This document shows, piece by piece, positions 36,737 through 48,549 of a DNA stretch of 64,000 nucleotides. Both the position numbers and the translations under genes were made by a program. Within the stretch, counting starts at the first letter, position 1; each line of letters starts with the position of its first letter. Below the pieces are notes generated by a model, which saw only the letters and a list, made by a program, of their open reading frames with translations, made no database searches and was not told the origin of the DNA. The DNA is from Dryas octopetala (taxonomy: Eukaryota; Streptophyta; Magnoliopsida; Rosales; Rosaceae). Location of the stretch: the NCBI GenBank assembly GCA_963921425.1, contig OY992836.1, forward strand, positions 6,587,825 to 6,651,824, read 5' to 3'.

Positions 36737-37174
36737 AAAATTAATTATAACCCAGCATATATAAATCAGTCATTATATATAATGGGTTTTTTTTTTACAC
36801 CTATATCATCCAAACTTTGGGGTAGTCTCATATTGTCAAAAATTAAAAATTGGATCATATTGTCACTTGAATTAAAATTTTGTGAAATCAATGCCAAATT
36901 CTCTAAAAAATTCACATTCCAAGAAGCAGCAAAAGCCCCAAATCAAGCAACAAAGTGTTTAAAAAGGACAAAAATACCCTTTAAAAAAGTTTGCACATGT
37001 TACATTTTAGAAGAAATTCTAAAAAAAGTTAGATTTAGACTCCATATAGCAACAAATTTAAAATGTAAATGTCAATATAGTTTATTTTTTATACTTTTCT
37101 TTTTATGGCAATGTGAAACAATTCCAAGTTTGGGTAGTACAAATGTACAAAATCTTAAATATATATATATATAC

Positions 37175-37226
37175 AGGTTCTTTCTATTGAGGTATACCTC
37201 AACTTATTTATGTTGAGGTATACCCT
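37175..37226 (+). repeat. Terminal-type inverted repeat, left partner
   Basis: TTCTATTGAGGTATACCTCA and the following 27 bp are repeated in inverted orientation at 43182-43233. The unit is itself a hairpin: GGTATACCTCAAC - 8-nt loop - GTTGAGGTATACC. It is followed by a single copy of the GATCATCCTTGCAAAAAATTAG module. Confidence 0.8.
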
Positions 37227-38187
37227 ATTAGGGCTCACACGAGTCGTTTTCTGTTGATCCGAACCTTTCATTTTTTACATCTCCATTGATAGATCATCCT
37301 TGCAAAAAATTAGCTAAATATATATATACACATATGAGACACTCAAATCCAACATCCTGACGAAAATAATTTGTCCGGTCGATCCTTTCAAATTTCATGC
37401 CAATAGATTGGAGATATTAATTAAGCTAATTCCTATATAATATTAGACACTCAAAACTCAAAAGCGCCCTACTTTGGAACAGGGACAAAAGGCAATCACA
37501 TAAAGAAGGATTTCAACAAATTAATGGGGCATAAGTGCATAACACAATTGGAAGCTGAGGATGAAACCACTGGGTGCTTTCAAATCAAATCAAGTGTACT
37601 AAAAGGGTGATTTTGTATCTAGTTCTCACGTGAAGTGTCTCCTACCAGGCACTAGCCAAGCACTGACTAATAATGTACAGTAGCCCGGGGTCTGAGATTT
37701 TGTTTTTTTGTTTTTTTTTTTTTCAACGAAACATATTATTAAGTTAATTAAGAAGGTATATGATTAGCCAAAAACTGAGAATGAAGCAAACTAATAATGA
37801 ACCTCACCCGCTCAACTAAGAACATATATAAGAACAACTAAAAGCATATTAAGCTAAAAGATGATTAGCTCCAATATAGTTAGAGGGAAATTAAAAAACA
37901 ACTAGAATCAAGAAAAAAAAAATATGTAAAGAGGAGATTCATAGTTTTAAAATGATCGAGTATAAGATCGTTCAATTTGGTGGATGGTTGATCTGTCAAA
38001 AGTCGGGTAAAAGTTGAGATAAAAAATGAAAAAAAATTATAGACCTAAGTGTCACTTAAGGAAAAGTTTGAGGACCCTAGAATTTTAAAAAATAGTTGAA
38101 GGATCATAGTGTCACTCGTGAAATAGTTGAGGAACCACTGCTAGAATTAACCCTATATTAAAATATATTTGAGCCCAGAGACTATAA

Positions 38188-38572
38188 GAGCATCACCAAT
38201 GAATGTGGCAAATGATGAGGCAAACTTTATTTGTAGTGCCATGTTAGATTTTGGCTTCCAATAGATGAGGCAAACACATTGTCAAATTTAATCCAAAGAA
38301 AAATCATAGTATAATTGAATCAATGTCAAATTAGAGCAAATTAGCGGCCACCTACTATTCAACCAATAAAAAAATCTAACATCTTCATTATTTTATCAAT
38401 TCTAATAAAGTAATTTTTACTAAATCAATAAAATAATATTTACTTTAACTATTTACCTCATTCATTAGAATGATAAATTTTTTAGATAGCAAATTTTTTA
38501 TGTCAAAGTGGCACGTGAGTTAGTAAAAAATACTTTTGGCCTATATATTTGTTACCTCTATTAGTGATGCTC
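38188..38572. mobile_element. Tourist-like MITE
   Basis: Inverted ends GAGCATCACCAAT / ATTAGTGATGCTC with TAA on both sides (38185-38187, 38573-38575), as for PIF-derived MITEs. No coding frame. Confidence 0.75.
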
Positions 38573-39540
38573 TAAGAGGATAAAAACATGGGTAGGAGTC
38601 ATGTATATAAATGTATGAAGGCCCAAAGGGCATTTTGGTTCAAGAATTAATGACCCAAGACGTGATTTTTTTTTAGTATTCCATATATATAAAGGTATAT
38701 CATATTAAGAAACGGCACCGAAAAAAGGTATTGGCCCAACTTAAAAGTAATGACAAAAAATAATAGGCATGACTTTTCCTTACATTTAATAAAATAAAGA
38801 GACATGTCAAAATAAACTGTCATGCTTAATCAAAGGACACAATATTTATAATATAGGTTTTATTTAGATTATGAGATTTGCAGGTTTTAACCAAAGGGTA
38901 CTTCAAATTGCCAAACTCCGTTTCCACATGGAACACTAAAATTTACTTCACACGTATACTAAAGTACGTCACTCTCATACTAAAAATAATGAAAATTATC
39001 ACAAGAGCACTTGAGTTGTGAGGATTTGGTCTGAATCTGAATACTATATGGTGATACATGATGCTCATATTATACTATGACCTCCTTATACAGAGATACA
39101 TAGTATCCATCCTATATATACATGCATGAAAACGTTTTTGTATAAAATGAGCATCATGTATCGTCATATAGCTAAGGACGTTTTGGTATAGGTTAGTTGG
39201 GTAGCTGTAGAGTACCCGAGTCTGGACCAGGTCCTGACAACCCAAGTGCTCATGAGAGAAGGCCCTTAAAAATAAAGCTAAAGTAAATGTATAGTTCTCC
39301 AAATTTTTTTATATTAATCCAATTAAAAACTAAACATATGAGGTTGCTTTTGGATTCTCTCTTTAGGCAAGTTGGGGTCTTCTCCAATTGGCTTTGCCAT
39401 TTCCTAGCTAGATGGATGATCTTTTGAACCTAGGATCTCTATCGTCACCCCACGCATCCCATATCGCTAGCTAGTGGGCTTTGTGTTGTATATATATATA
39501 TATTGTGACAGTCTTTAAGGTTTCCTATCATTTTCCAAAA

Positions 39541-39968
39541 GAACAATACTTTGGTCACCCTGAGGGAGGGGTACCTCAAGGTCACCATGTCTCCTTAAAT
39601 TATGATTTTGGCAATGTCGGCGCATAAACGGAACCGTTCACTTTTTAGACAACATATTAAAGATTATCTCTGCAAAAAATCAAAATCAATCGGAAATCGT
39701 TTAGTTATATAACTGTTGTTAATTAAATAGAAAAAATCAACAGTTTGGTAAAAAAATCACTTTTTAATTGAAAACCATCTATTTTTTTTATTTAATTAAC
39801 AACAGTTATATAATCAAATGATTTCCGATTGATTTAATTTTTTGCAGAGATGATTTTTAAAATGTTATCTAAAAAGTGAACGGTTCCGATTATGCACCGA
39901 TATTGCCAAAATCAAAATTTGGGGTGGTGACCTTAAGGTACCCCCGAGGGGTGACCCAAGTATTGTTC
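39541..39968. mobile_element. Palindromic Mutator-like MITE
   Basis: An exact 9-bp duplication TTTCCAAAA flanks inverted ends GAACAATACTTTGGTCACCC and GGGTGACCCAAGTATTGTTC. The whole element folds. Its arms carry the GATTATCTCTGCAAAAAATC module and the GGAAATCGTTTAGTTATATA block shared with the MITE at 2180. Confidence 0.9.
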
Positions 39969-40049
39969 TTTCCAAAATATGTAACATTGTTCATACTGAA
40001 AAAAACATATCTATTGATTAATGAAATATTTAGAAGATTACACGTATGA

Positions 40050-40170
40050 AGGGATTGAGCTTATAGTTCAAGTGGTAGACTTGTAGTGATTGTCTACCTC
40101 CACAGCCAAGGCCACAGTTTAAATCATACCTCTATATTTGGCCGCCTTTATAACAAAAATGTATAATATA
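40050..40170 (+). mobile_element. Possible tRNA-derived SINE
   Basis: An A-box-like TATAGTTCAAGTGGTAGA is followed ~55 bp later by a weak B box (CAGTTTAAATCATACC). The spacing fits a tRNA-like promoter. Target duplication and tail are not clear. Confidence 0.4.
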
Positions 40171-40305
40171 TAGGAAAACTATATATTATAAGTTTAATTA
40201 AAGTTATTGGACCAATATTTGTTCAAACCAACATGTTCTTTTCAAATAAAATTTTATAAGCTATGTTAGAAAGGAAATAAAATAAATAAATTTAAAACCA
40301 TGTAG

Positions 40306-40316
40306 TATATATTTAA
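40306..40316 (+). promoter_or_regulatory. TATA box of small secreted peptide gene
   Basis: TATATATTTAA, about 43-53 bp before the ATG at 40359. Confidence 0.55.
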
Positions 40317-40358
40317 AACAATCAACATTTCAAATAACAAATAGAAAGTGCAAAAGCA

Positions 40359-40694
40359 ATGGAGAAAAATCATTTGAGAGTTGTTATGGTAATAATGTTG
40401 GGAATGATGAGTCTTATCCAAGTTGTAGTGCAAGCACAAGATGCTCCCTCTCCCTCTCGTTCTCATTCATTTATTTCTCATGATCTTTTTCCACCATCTT
40501 CAGTTGATGAAATATGGTTTTTGTTTCGTTTCTTGAAACGTTACAATCCTAAACATTTTGATTGTTTGGTTAAGTTTGCTGAGCAATGTAGAATTCACTC
40601 TAATTACCGGACATGTATGGAAAATCATTCCAAACATTGTGCTACAAATCACTGGGCCGACCTCAAATTTCACCCAAAAATACACCATCCATGA
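40359..40694 (+). CDS. Small secreted four-cysteine peptide, family unknown
   Basis: Single-exon frame of 111 aa. Residues 1-27 form a signal peptide (VVMVIMLGMMSLIQVVVQAQ). The mature peptide has a Ser/Pro/His-rich start and a core C-x7-C-x8-C-x7-C (DCLVKFAEQC, TCMENHSKHC). Histidine is frequent (a last segment FHPKIHHP). It resembles plant secreted peptides with two paired cysteines, but I cannot name a family; prolamin-like is unlikely because no CC pair exists. An A-rich leader and a TATA box support the start. It sits between MITEs. An antisense frame at 40500-40688 is a shadow. Confidence 0.65.
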   Translation: MEKNHLRVVMVIMLGMMSLIQVVVQAQDAPSPSRSHSFISHDLFPPSSVDEIWFLFRFLKRYNPKHFDCLVKFAEQCRIHSNYRTCMENHSKHCATNHWADLKFHPKIHHP

Positions 40695-41009
40695 GCAAAT
40701 TTTGGATCTGGTATGAATATTGTTACTCTACTCTTTCTTCATTTGCACAAATTCAAACACATAAACATGCATACATATAAATATATATACATATATGCAT
40801 ATAATACGTAGAATTACATAATGTAAAGGGATTTAAAATTTATCATATAAATGGAAATTTTTCCTTAATATATATATGTCATTTTGGTCTCCATTGTTAT
40901 AACATACGTGTATGATTTTTGGTATCTGGGCAGCTATATATTTATCCTTTTGGAGGTTGTACATAGTTTTGAAACACCATTAATCTGATATATTTATTAT
41001 TTCACCCCT

Positions 41010-41790
41010 TGAAAGTAACTTCACCCTCTAAGGTTTATTTTGTATCACATTACCCCCTGAAACTAATTCTCATGTATCACTTTGTCCACTTCCTTTTTTT
41101 TACAAACTTTGAAAATTAATTAAAAATAGCTTCGAAATCAGAAAATTTCTACGGACTCGTACTAATTTACTATAGGGTAAATTACCAATTTTTCACCCGA
41201 GTGTTTCCAGAAAATTAAAATATTCTAGACTCTTTGCAAATTCATAAGATAATCTCCCAAACTCCGAAAAAACGAGGTTTGCATCGTTGGTCTTCTAAAC
41301 AATAACACTACCTTTCTTGTGAACACTTGCTACCCAAAAGACCTTTCGGTCTTAGAGAAAAATAAATTTCCTTTTATAAAATAAATTATAAAATTTCTGT
41401 AAAGTCTCAAAAGAATTCTCTAAAACAAGTTTCTGGTAATTTTTAAAATATTTTTAAGAATTTATCCGAGACTTTACAGAAATTTTAGAATTTTTATAAA
41501 GGAAAATTTATTTTAATTTTTTAGAAATAAATTTGGACTTCTCAAATTTTATGGAAACTCTTGAAGGGTAAATTAGTAATTTGACTTCATAGTAAATTAG
41601 AACTAGTCAAGATGAGTTTGTAGGAATTTTCTGTGTATTTTTTTTAAGTCCGGAGCTATTTTTAATAAATTTTTAAACTTTAAAAAAATAAAAAGTGAGT
41701 AAAGTAATATACGAAAATTAATTTTATGGGGTAATGTGATACAAAACAAATCTTAAAATGTAAAGTGAGATTTGAAGTTATTTTCCATAA
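41010..41790. mobile_element. Foldback element with ~180-bp arms
   Basis: Left arm TTTTGTATCACATTACCCCC is the complement of GGGGTAATGTGATACAAAAC near 41732-41751. Pairing continues inward through TTAAAAATAGCT. No clear ends or coding region. Confidence 0.65.
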
Positions 41791-42750
41791 GCATAAGCCT
41801 TTATTATTTGTATAAAGTTACTTCCATCTTCTAACTTTGGGGGTTGGTTATTTTCAATATTTAAACTTGTGTTTTATTTATTTTTGTTGTCAATCAAACT
41901 CTGATCCAACCCATTTAAATTAATAAAAAAACATTTTGTAAGGAGACTTATGATTACAAATTTCTAGAATTAAATGTTGTACTCTTGGGCACCTCACTAG
42001 AGTCCCCCTCGCACATAGTTTCTTCTAATTCCAATTTCCCATGTGCACGTGGGAAACTTTGAGATCAATTTCTCACTTGATTTTGTATGATATTTGGTAA
42101 GTGAATAGTCAATCTTAATCTCTTCACAAAAATTACAGTTCCAATGTGGACCCACCTCAAAGAGGATTCAGGGACCTACTTAAATTTCGACTCAAATTTC
42201 TCAAAAATATTCATTATTAAAACCCATATTTTCTAACATTTGATGCAATAGCTTTATTTGGAAATGCCGGTTATGGTTGTTTCTAGTGGATTCAAGTGGC
42301 TTTTGTTAAGAGGCCAAAAAAAAAAAAGTAGTTTTTGTTAGTGTAGAAAAAAAAACAACTACGTTACTTATTTCGACTAAAACTAAAAACTAAAAAACTT
42401 TGTTGCTTATTGTTAAAATAAAATGTGACTTGGGTACCAGTTAGGCTTACAAAATGGGTGGTTATTGAGGTTAGATGTTTAGAAAGATAGTAAATTAAAA
42501 TGTGGCAATGAAGGTATGTGTGTGTGTGTGTAGGTTAATTGAAAATTATCTTGTTTGAGGGAGAAATCCTTATGATGCTTTTTTTTTTTGGTCACTTGTG
42601 TATGTGATTAAATTGGTAATTATTGGGTACTGAGGTGAGGTGTGATGTGTAGCTTCTTATGTTTACTATCATATATACATTCAATCATATCATATATACA
42701 TTCAATCATAAATTCATACTGATTATAGTACTCTCTTGATATATAAATAT

Positions 42751-43170
42751 AGGGAGGCTCTATTGTAGGATCTTATAAATAAAATTATTTGTAGGATACC
42801 TCGTGAGGCTCACTCTCATATTTTAGACAATCCGAATCGTCTATTTTTAAGAATTCTATTCATAAATCATCTTTACAAAAAATTAGTCAAATCGAAAGTC
42901 ATTTGCCTATTTAACTTTTGATAAAACAAATAGACGGTTTTATCTATCTAATTTTGATCAAATAAATAAACGAACAAAAAATTTTCGATAAAACTGTCTA
43001 TTTGTTTTATCAAAAGTTAGATAGGCAAATGATTTCTGATTTAGTTAATTTTTTTGCAATGATGATCTATGAATAGAGGTTTAAAAAATAGACGATTTAG
43101 ATTGTTGAAAAACTACATGGGAGTAGGCCTTTATGAGGGATCCTATATTTAGTGTTAAATAGCCTCTCTG
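42751..43170. mobile_element. Palindromic MITE
   Basis: Ends AGGGAGGCTCTATTGTAGGA and an inverted partner ending TTAAATAGCCTCTCT. The central arms pair almost fully (ACAAATAGACGGTTTTATC versus GATAAAACTGTCTATTTGT), again with the ATCATC..CAAAAAATTAGTCAAATCG module. Next to it is the inverted repeat 43182-43233. Confidence 0.75.
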
Positions 43171-43181
43171 TATATCTCAAC

Positions 43182-43233
43182 AGGGTATACCTCAACATAA
43201 ATAAGTTGAGGTATACCTCAATAGAAGGAGTCT
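43182..43233 (-). repeat. Terminal-type inverted repeat, right partner
   Basis: Inverted copy of 37175-37226 with only a few mismatches, followed by a (TA)n run like the one that precedes the left partner. The two could be ends of one 6.06-kb unit or two separate MITE ends. Confidence 0.8.
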
Positions 43234-43900
43234 GTATATATATATATATATATATATATGGGAAAAATTTTCAAAAATAACTTAAACTTTGACCTTTGTG
43301 TCAATTTAGGATATGAATTATGGATTGTATCAATCTGCCCCTTCAACTTTACCTTCGATGTAAATATGATACTTCTATAAACTTAGTGTGCAAATTTCAT
43401 CTAAAAGTGATCACATGTCACTTACATGACCCTTTTTTAGACAAAAAATATAATTGGTCTAACGGAATGGGCAAATTGGCTTCAAAATTAAAGTTAATGA
43501 AATAATTTGATACAACTCATAACACGCATCCTGAATTGACATATGAGTCAAAGTGTAAATCTTTTTTGAAAATTTTTCTTTATATATAGATATATATTAG
43601 TTTCTTGAAAAGTTATATATTAAATTCTTACTTTATTTCTTTTACAGATGTGTGTAATGTGTTCACTTCATGAAGTGCAAAAATTAGTAATACTTCCCTT
43701 GTTGGTAAGAACGCCATGCTTGTAATAGGTAGGAATAAATAACTGATATGATGGACATGCATCAATATTGTATCAACGAGTGTTTTTATTTTTCTGCTTG
43801 TTTAATTAATATCAGTTCTTGTTTTATTACAAGTGCACTTTTCATATAAGGCCATAATGTGAAAAAAGAATATCCAAGCATTTGAATGCTCATGTTGCGG

Positions 43901-43992
43901 TGAATTAGGGTTGACCTAATTGGCCGAGGACAAAAACTCTCCCTTACATACTCGGGTTCGAACCCTCCCTCTCTTCTGTAATTAAAAAAAAA
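43901..43992 (+). mobile_element. tRNA-derived SINE, copy 1
   Basis: A ~16-bp imperfect duplication AATGCTCATGTTGCGG (43885-43900) recurs as AATGCCCATGTTGTGG at 43993-44008. The body has an A-box-like GACCTAATTGG, the B box GGGTTCGAACCC and an A-rich tail. A second family member is at 62329-62424. Confidence 0.85.
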
Positions 43993-44359
43993 AATGCCCA
44001 TGTTGTGGGCACATGAACCATATTATAATTGTTACTTAATTACAATTGCATCGTTGTATCTGTTATTCAATTACACATGTACAATGTAACATATAACGTT
44101 AAAAACTCCTATATAGGAGTTTCAATATTAATAAATACATCATTTTTAATTATTTTTTCGACCTATGTCCATCTACATGGCTTTCCAATATTGCCCTTAA
44201 AAGCAATGACACAGACTGAAAAGTTGGGCCATCTTTGGGCCTCAAACCCTACACAATTACACATATAGTCCCACTCATGTTTGTTTTTTCTTTTTCTTTC
44301 TTCATGGTTTTGTTTCAGTGTGTGTTCCAAAATCCATTGCAATCATCTGACATCTATTA

Positions 44360-45099
44360 TTGGAAACGGTACGGTAACCATATCGTATTCCCCATACCGT
44401 ACTCTGACCGTTAGGGGTCGAGGAAGAAGAATTGAATTATGATACCGTGCCAACGGTAGTCGGAAACCGCTCAATACGGTATCGGTCGGAATGAGACAGT
44501 GTCGGATTGAAAATTGGCATTCCGACACTGTCCAAATTGAGAAAGACTGATAGAGGGCGATGATGGTGACGGAGGTGAGAGACAGAGGGAGAGAATGACA
44601 GAGGGAGGCAATGGTGGTGACGGTGGTGAGAGATAGAGGGAGATAGTGACATAGGGAGACAATGGTGGTGACAATGGTGAGAGACAAAGAGAGAGAGTGA
44701 CAGAGGGAGGCGATGGTGGTGACAATGGTGAGAGATAAAGGGAGGCCAAATGGTGGTGACGGTAGTGAGAGACAGAGGGAGGCGATGGTGGTGGTGAGTC
44801 TGGTTGCACAACAATTGGTGAACAATGAAGAAGTGGAGGCGACCAAGAGAGAGAGTTTGCTTCTAGAGACAGACATATGGAGGAGATGGAGTGGAGGCAA
44901 TAGGGAGATTGATGATATATATGCGATATCGGAATGCTGACGATATTCAAATACCCATACCATTTTTGATTACCCTTTTTGCGGGAACGAACGGTATTTG
45001 TGCCAATACCGCAAATGGCCAAAAAAACACCGTACCGTCGGAATCGAAAACGGTATGGTATCGGGATTTTGCGGTATTTCGGAAATAAAACCCACCCCT
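44360..45099. mobile_element. hAT-like non-autonomous element with ACGGTA motifs
   Basis: An exact 8-bp duplication ATCTATTA (44352-44359, 45100-45107) flanks it. Motifs of GGTACGGTA/TACCGTAC type fill both ends. The right end reads CACCCCT, a usual hAT terminus; the left terminus is altered. The centre (44565-44800) is an imperfect ~63-bp tandem repeat with GGTGGTGACAATGGTGAGAG. Long frames through it are low-complexity artefacts. Confidence 0.75.
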
Positions 45100-45909
45100 A
45101 TCTATTAATGATGCTACAACCACCTATGTCGTATACCCAATACAACCACACATGTTGAAAGTTACCAACTCCCTCTAAAAAAAATATTTCTTCTAAATAA
45201 ATGCATCAATCCTTCGTTGGATCGTCTCGAGCCTCGATAGTATCGCCTCGATCGAAAATTCGTCCATGAGTCATTTCGGTATTAGAAAAGTATCTAAATA
45301 CGGTCCAATTCACCTTATGGTTACTCCAATTATCTCCAACTAAGAATCGGGCCAATCTGACGTAGGAGTTGGCCGGAATTGGCGAAGAAGAGGCGGCGGA
45401 TCCACGAACTTCTTCTCATCGAAGGTGATGGTACCAACGAGTCGGCGCTAGAGAAATGAACACGCCGATGGTCTCTTCTTTTTGCGAGGTGGCGCGCTGG
45501 ACGACGAAGGTAGGGACCGGATTCTGGATTACGCGCCGATCTGCACGTGACTCTCTCTCTCTCTCTCTCTCTTTTTTTCTCTCATTTCTCTATTCTCTAT
45601 TTTCTCTTTCCTCCTATCAATGATGCTTATGTGGTAGCTAGGGAGTGGTTGGTTTCTTTTTAAATTATGGGCTTAAGTTATTGAAATGCCCCTTACTATA
45701 TAAACGTTCATAATTACTTCCACACAACTCTGATTCAAGGTCCGTTTTCGCTCACGCATTCTGGAAGTCAAGCTTTATCTAACCATTTTGGCCATAACTT
45801 TATATTTTCAATTCCCCCTTTAAAACCAAAACTAGCTTAAAAATTTAATTAAAACCAAAATGAACGAACAAAATTGAACTTCAAAAGAAGCTCGGGGTCG
45901 AGCCGTTAA

Positions 45910-46179
45910 TGTTGAGGATACAGGTGTCAAGATCCTACTGGTTCTAATTGTTTAAAAGAATTAGTCAGTCATGATCAATAGAAGTGTGACATGTGGCTTA
46001 TTCTTGTTAGAAAGAAATCAGTTGGTTAGAATGCTGTTTAGTTGGTTTTTACGGTATAAAGCTTTGTGTATTGCTCTTTTGCTGTAACTTTTGATCAATT
46101 GATTACAGAGCTTTTTCTTCAAGCTTTCTTTGTTTGTTTGATTCTTAAGCTTTTCTTGCTTCCTTTCATTTCGTGATCA
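45910..46179 (+). repeat. 5' LTR
   Basis: 270 bp, TG...CA ends. It contains a TATA-like GGTATAAAGC near 46050-46059. Confidence 0.92.
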
Positions 46180-46191
46180 TGGTATCAGAGC
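46180..46191 (+). other. Primer binding site (initiator-Met tRNA)
   Basis: TGGTATCAGAGC immediately follows the 5' LTR; this is the standard plant copia primer site. Confidence 0.9.
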
Positions 46192-46504
46192 ATTCGGCTA
46201 GCGCCATTGACAATCCTTCAAGCTTCTTAGATGAATTTGGATAGTTTGCTGCGCCTTTCGAATTCACTTTTTCTTGTTTTCTTTCTCTGCACATAGTTTC
46301 CTATTTTCTTAATATCCAAACAGTCTTCCTTTTCTATCATTTCTTGCTATTTCATTTGTTCTTGCTATCCAAACCCTATATTCATCTCTTGATTTCTCTA
46401 CTCATAATTCTTCTTGGTTCTGTTCTTTTTTGCGCTCAATCCAATTTCTTGTTTCGTCTGGTACTTCTGCTCGCAAAGATTTCTACTTGATTCTGTTTTT
46501 GGTT

Positions 46505-46693
46505 CGTGACATGCTGTCTTGGATCAACGTTGTTTCTGGGTACATGCAAAGCCATCGCAACTGGGATGCACTTCGACTGTTTGATAAAATTATGGTTGAT
46601 GGGTTTACGAGGTCTGATGAGATGACTTTGGTCAGCACTCTGATTGCTTCTGTGAGGATGGGTTCACTTGCTTTGGGGAGGCAGACTCATGGC
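46505..46693 (+). pseudogene. PPR protein fragment captured in LTR element
   Basis: The frame encodes SWINVVSGYMQSHRNWDALR, then LFDKIMVDGFTRSDEMTLVS, then a stretch ending RMGSLALGRQTHG. This follows the plant PPR consensus (SWNaMIsGY...eAL.LF..M...g..PDE.TlvsvL.AcA.lgsl..G.qiHg) across about one and a half repeats. Such host sequence has no place in a copia element, so it was probably taken up by transduction. Only a fragment remains and it cannot work as a PPR protein. Confidence 0.75.
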
Positions 46694-47663
46694 TTGTTCT
46701 CGATAGAAATCAGAGTTCTTGGTGCTCCTTTGAGGTTCTCTGGTTTATCGGGTATTATATGTCCTTTGATCTCTTTGGTCATTTCAAACATCTACTTGTT
46801 GTTTGTTTAGTTGAGAATGTATCTGGTTTTGGTACTTGGTGGTATTATTTGGGTTTGTGAAAGCTTGTATCAGTATCCAAATTTCATCTGGGTAGCTTCT
46901 ATCAGTATGTGGTATTTGGGGTTGGTGTTTGGTGTTTTGTTCATCGGGTTTGTGCGTTTTGGTGGTTGTTTGACTTGTGTGCTGAGATTCATGGTGATTG
47001 ATAGTCTTTGCTTTGTTCTTTGAGTTCAATTGTGAATTTTGGGGGTCCTTCTTTGTGTTCTTGTGTGTTGCTTTTGACTGGTGTTATGGTGATTGTGCTT
47101 CTTCTTAGTGTTGGTGATATGGTGATATGGTGATTGTGTGATTATGTTGCAAAGGAATTGTAGTTGATTGGGTTCTGAGTTGTGGTTGAAGTTGAAGTTG
47201 TAGTTGTCATGTGGTGGTTTCTTGATATTGTCTTGCAAAGGAGTTGTAAAAAATAAAAACAAAAATAAAAAGTTGAAGTGATTGGAGTTGCAAAGGAATT
47301 GTAGTTGTAGTTGATTGTGTGGTAGTGATTCTTGTGGTGTAAAGATTGTTGGTCAAGAGTGTAGTAATGTCGATTGAAAGCAAGGTTGAAGAAGAAGAGC
47401 CAATTCATCTGGTTCACTGTGTCTTGGCAACGACTTGATGCGAATGATGGTTCTTCGATTAGCAAATGTTCTCGAAACAGATATCAGAAAGATTTTGCTT
47501 CAGTACTCTGGGATACAGAATGCAAAAGGTCTAAATTGGATGAGGAATCTGCATTTGTGTTATTTGATTCTCAAGATTGGATGTTCTCTGACTTTATAGC
47601 CCTCTGCATCATCATCATTGTTGCAACCTCAGGCTTGGTCCCCTTGCTGAGGTTGAGGGGGGA

Positions 47664-47933
47664 TGTTGAGGATACAGGTGTCAAGATCCTACTGGTTCTA
47701 ATTGTTTAAAAGAATTAGTCAGTCATGACCAATAGAAGTGTGACATGTGGCTTATTCTTGTTAGAAAGAAATCAGTTGGTTAGATTGATGTTTAGTTGGT
47801 TTTTATGGTATAAAGCTTTGTGTATAGCTCTTTTGCTGTGACTTTTGATCAATTGATTACAGAGCCTTTTCTTCAAGCTTTCTTTGTTTGTTTGATCCTT
47901 AAGCTTTTCTTGCTTCCTTTCATTTCGTGATCA
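47664..47933 (+). repeat. 3' LTR
   Basis: 270 bp, about 97% identical to the 5' LTR by eye, followed by GTTAA. Confidence 0.92.
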
Positions 47934-48549
47934 GTTAAATGGTGGCCAGACCCAAATTGGGGCTTTTCAATTAATCAACAATTTATCACAATTAGTTTCA
48001 TCAATACAAGGCCCGCAACAAGGTGAGTACAAATATACCAAAATCGGGCTGAGTTGCCATCAAAATTGCCGAAAAACGACCAGGAAGGCCAGCGGCTTCA
48101 ACTTGTCAATCCACCATCTACGACTATCTTCTCGGGAGAGCCACACCATGGTGACCAACACGATGAGATGAAGCTATTGAGGGTGATGAGTGGTCACGAC
48201 TCTACTGGAATCTGAGATCGACAGTAGAGCCACCGTTGGCTTCACATCGATCTCAACTTCGTCGAAAAACTTAGATCGCCGACGAAGGAGTCTCGAAGTC
48301 TCTTACTTTGATTCACCTTTGTGGGTAAGATTGGAGGCTGATGATCACCGTGGAAAGGAAGAGAGGAGAGATACGATGAATTTAGGACCCAAACCGACGA
48401 CGTTGGCTACCAGATGATGGAGTTCAGTCTGGAGAGTGATAGGAGAGAGAGAGAGATATATATATATATATATAAGGAGGATGCGCGACTGAGGAGAAAA
48501 TCACAAACTAAATTTTTGACATAAAAAGATATAAATGGTGCATTTTTTT

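Larger units (their letters stand above)
45910..47933 (+). mobile_element. Short Ty1-copia-type LTR element without gag-pol
   Basis: Two 270-bp LTRs (45910-46179, 47664-47933) begin TGTTGAGG and end TGATCA, with about eight differences. The 5-bp duplication GTTAA flanks them. TGGTATCAGAGC directly after the left LTR is complementary to initiator-Met tRNA, as in plant copia elements. A purine tract GAGGTTGAGGGGGGA precedes the right LTR. The 1.48-kb interior has no gag, protease, integrase or reverse transcriptase, but includes a PPR gene fragment. It must have been mobilised by another element. Confidence 0.93.

Noticed and set aside
44343-45022. Ser/His/Leu-rich minus-strand frames
   Set aside because: Low-complexity tandem repeat inside a hAT-like element with an exact target duplication.
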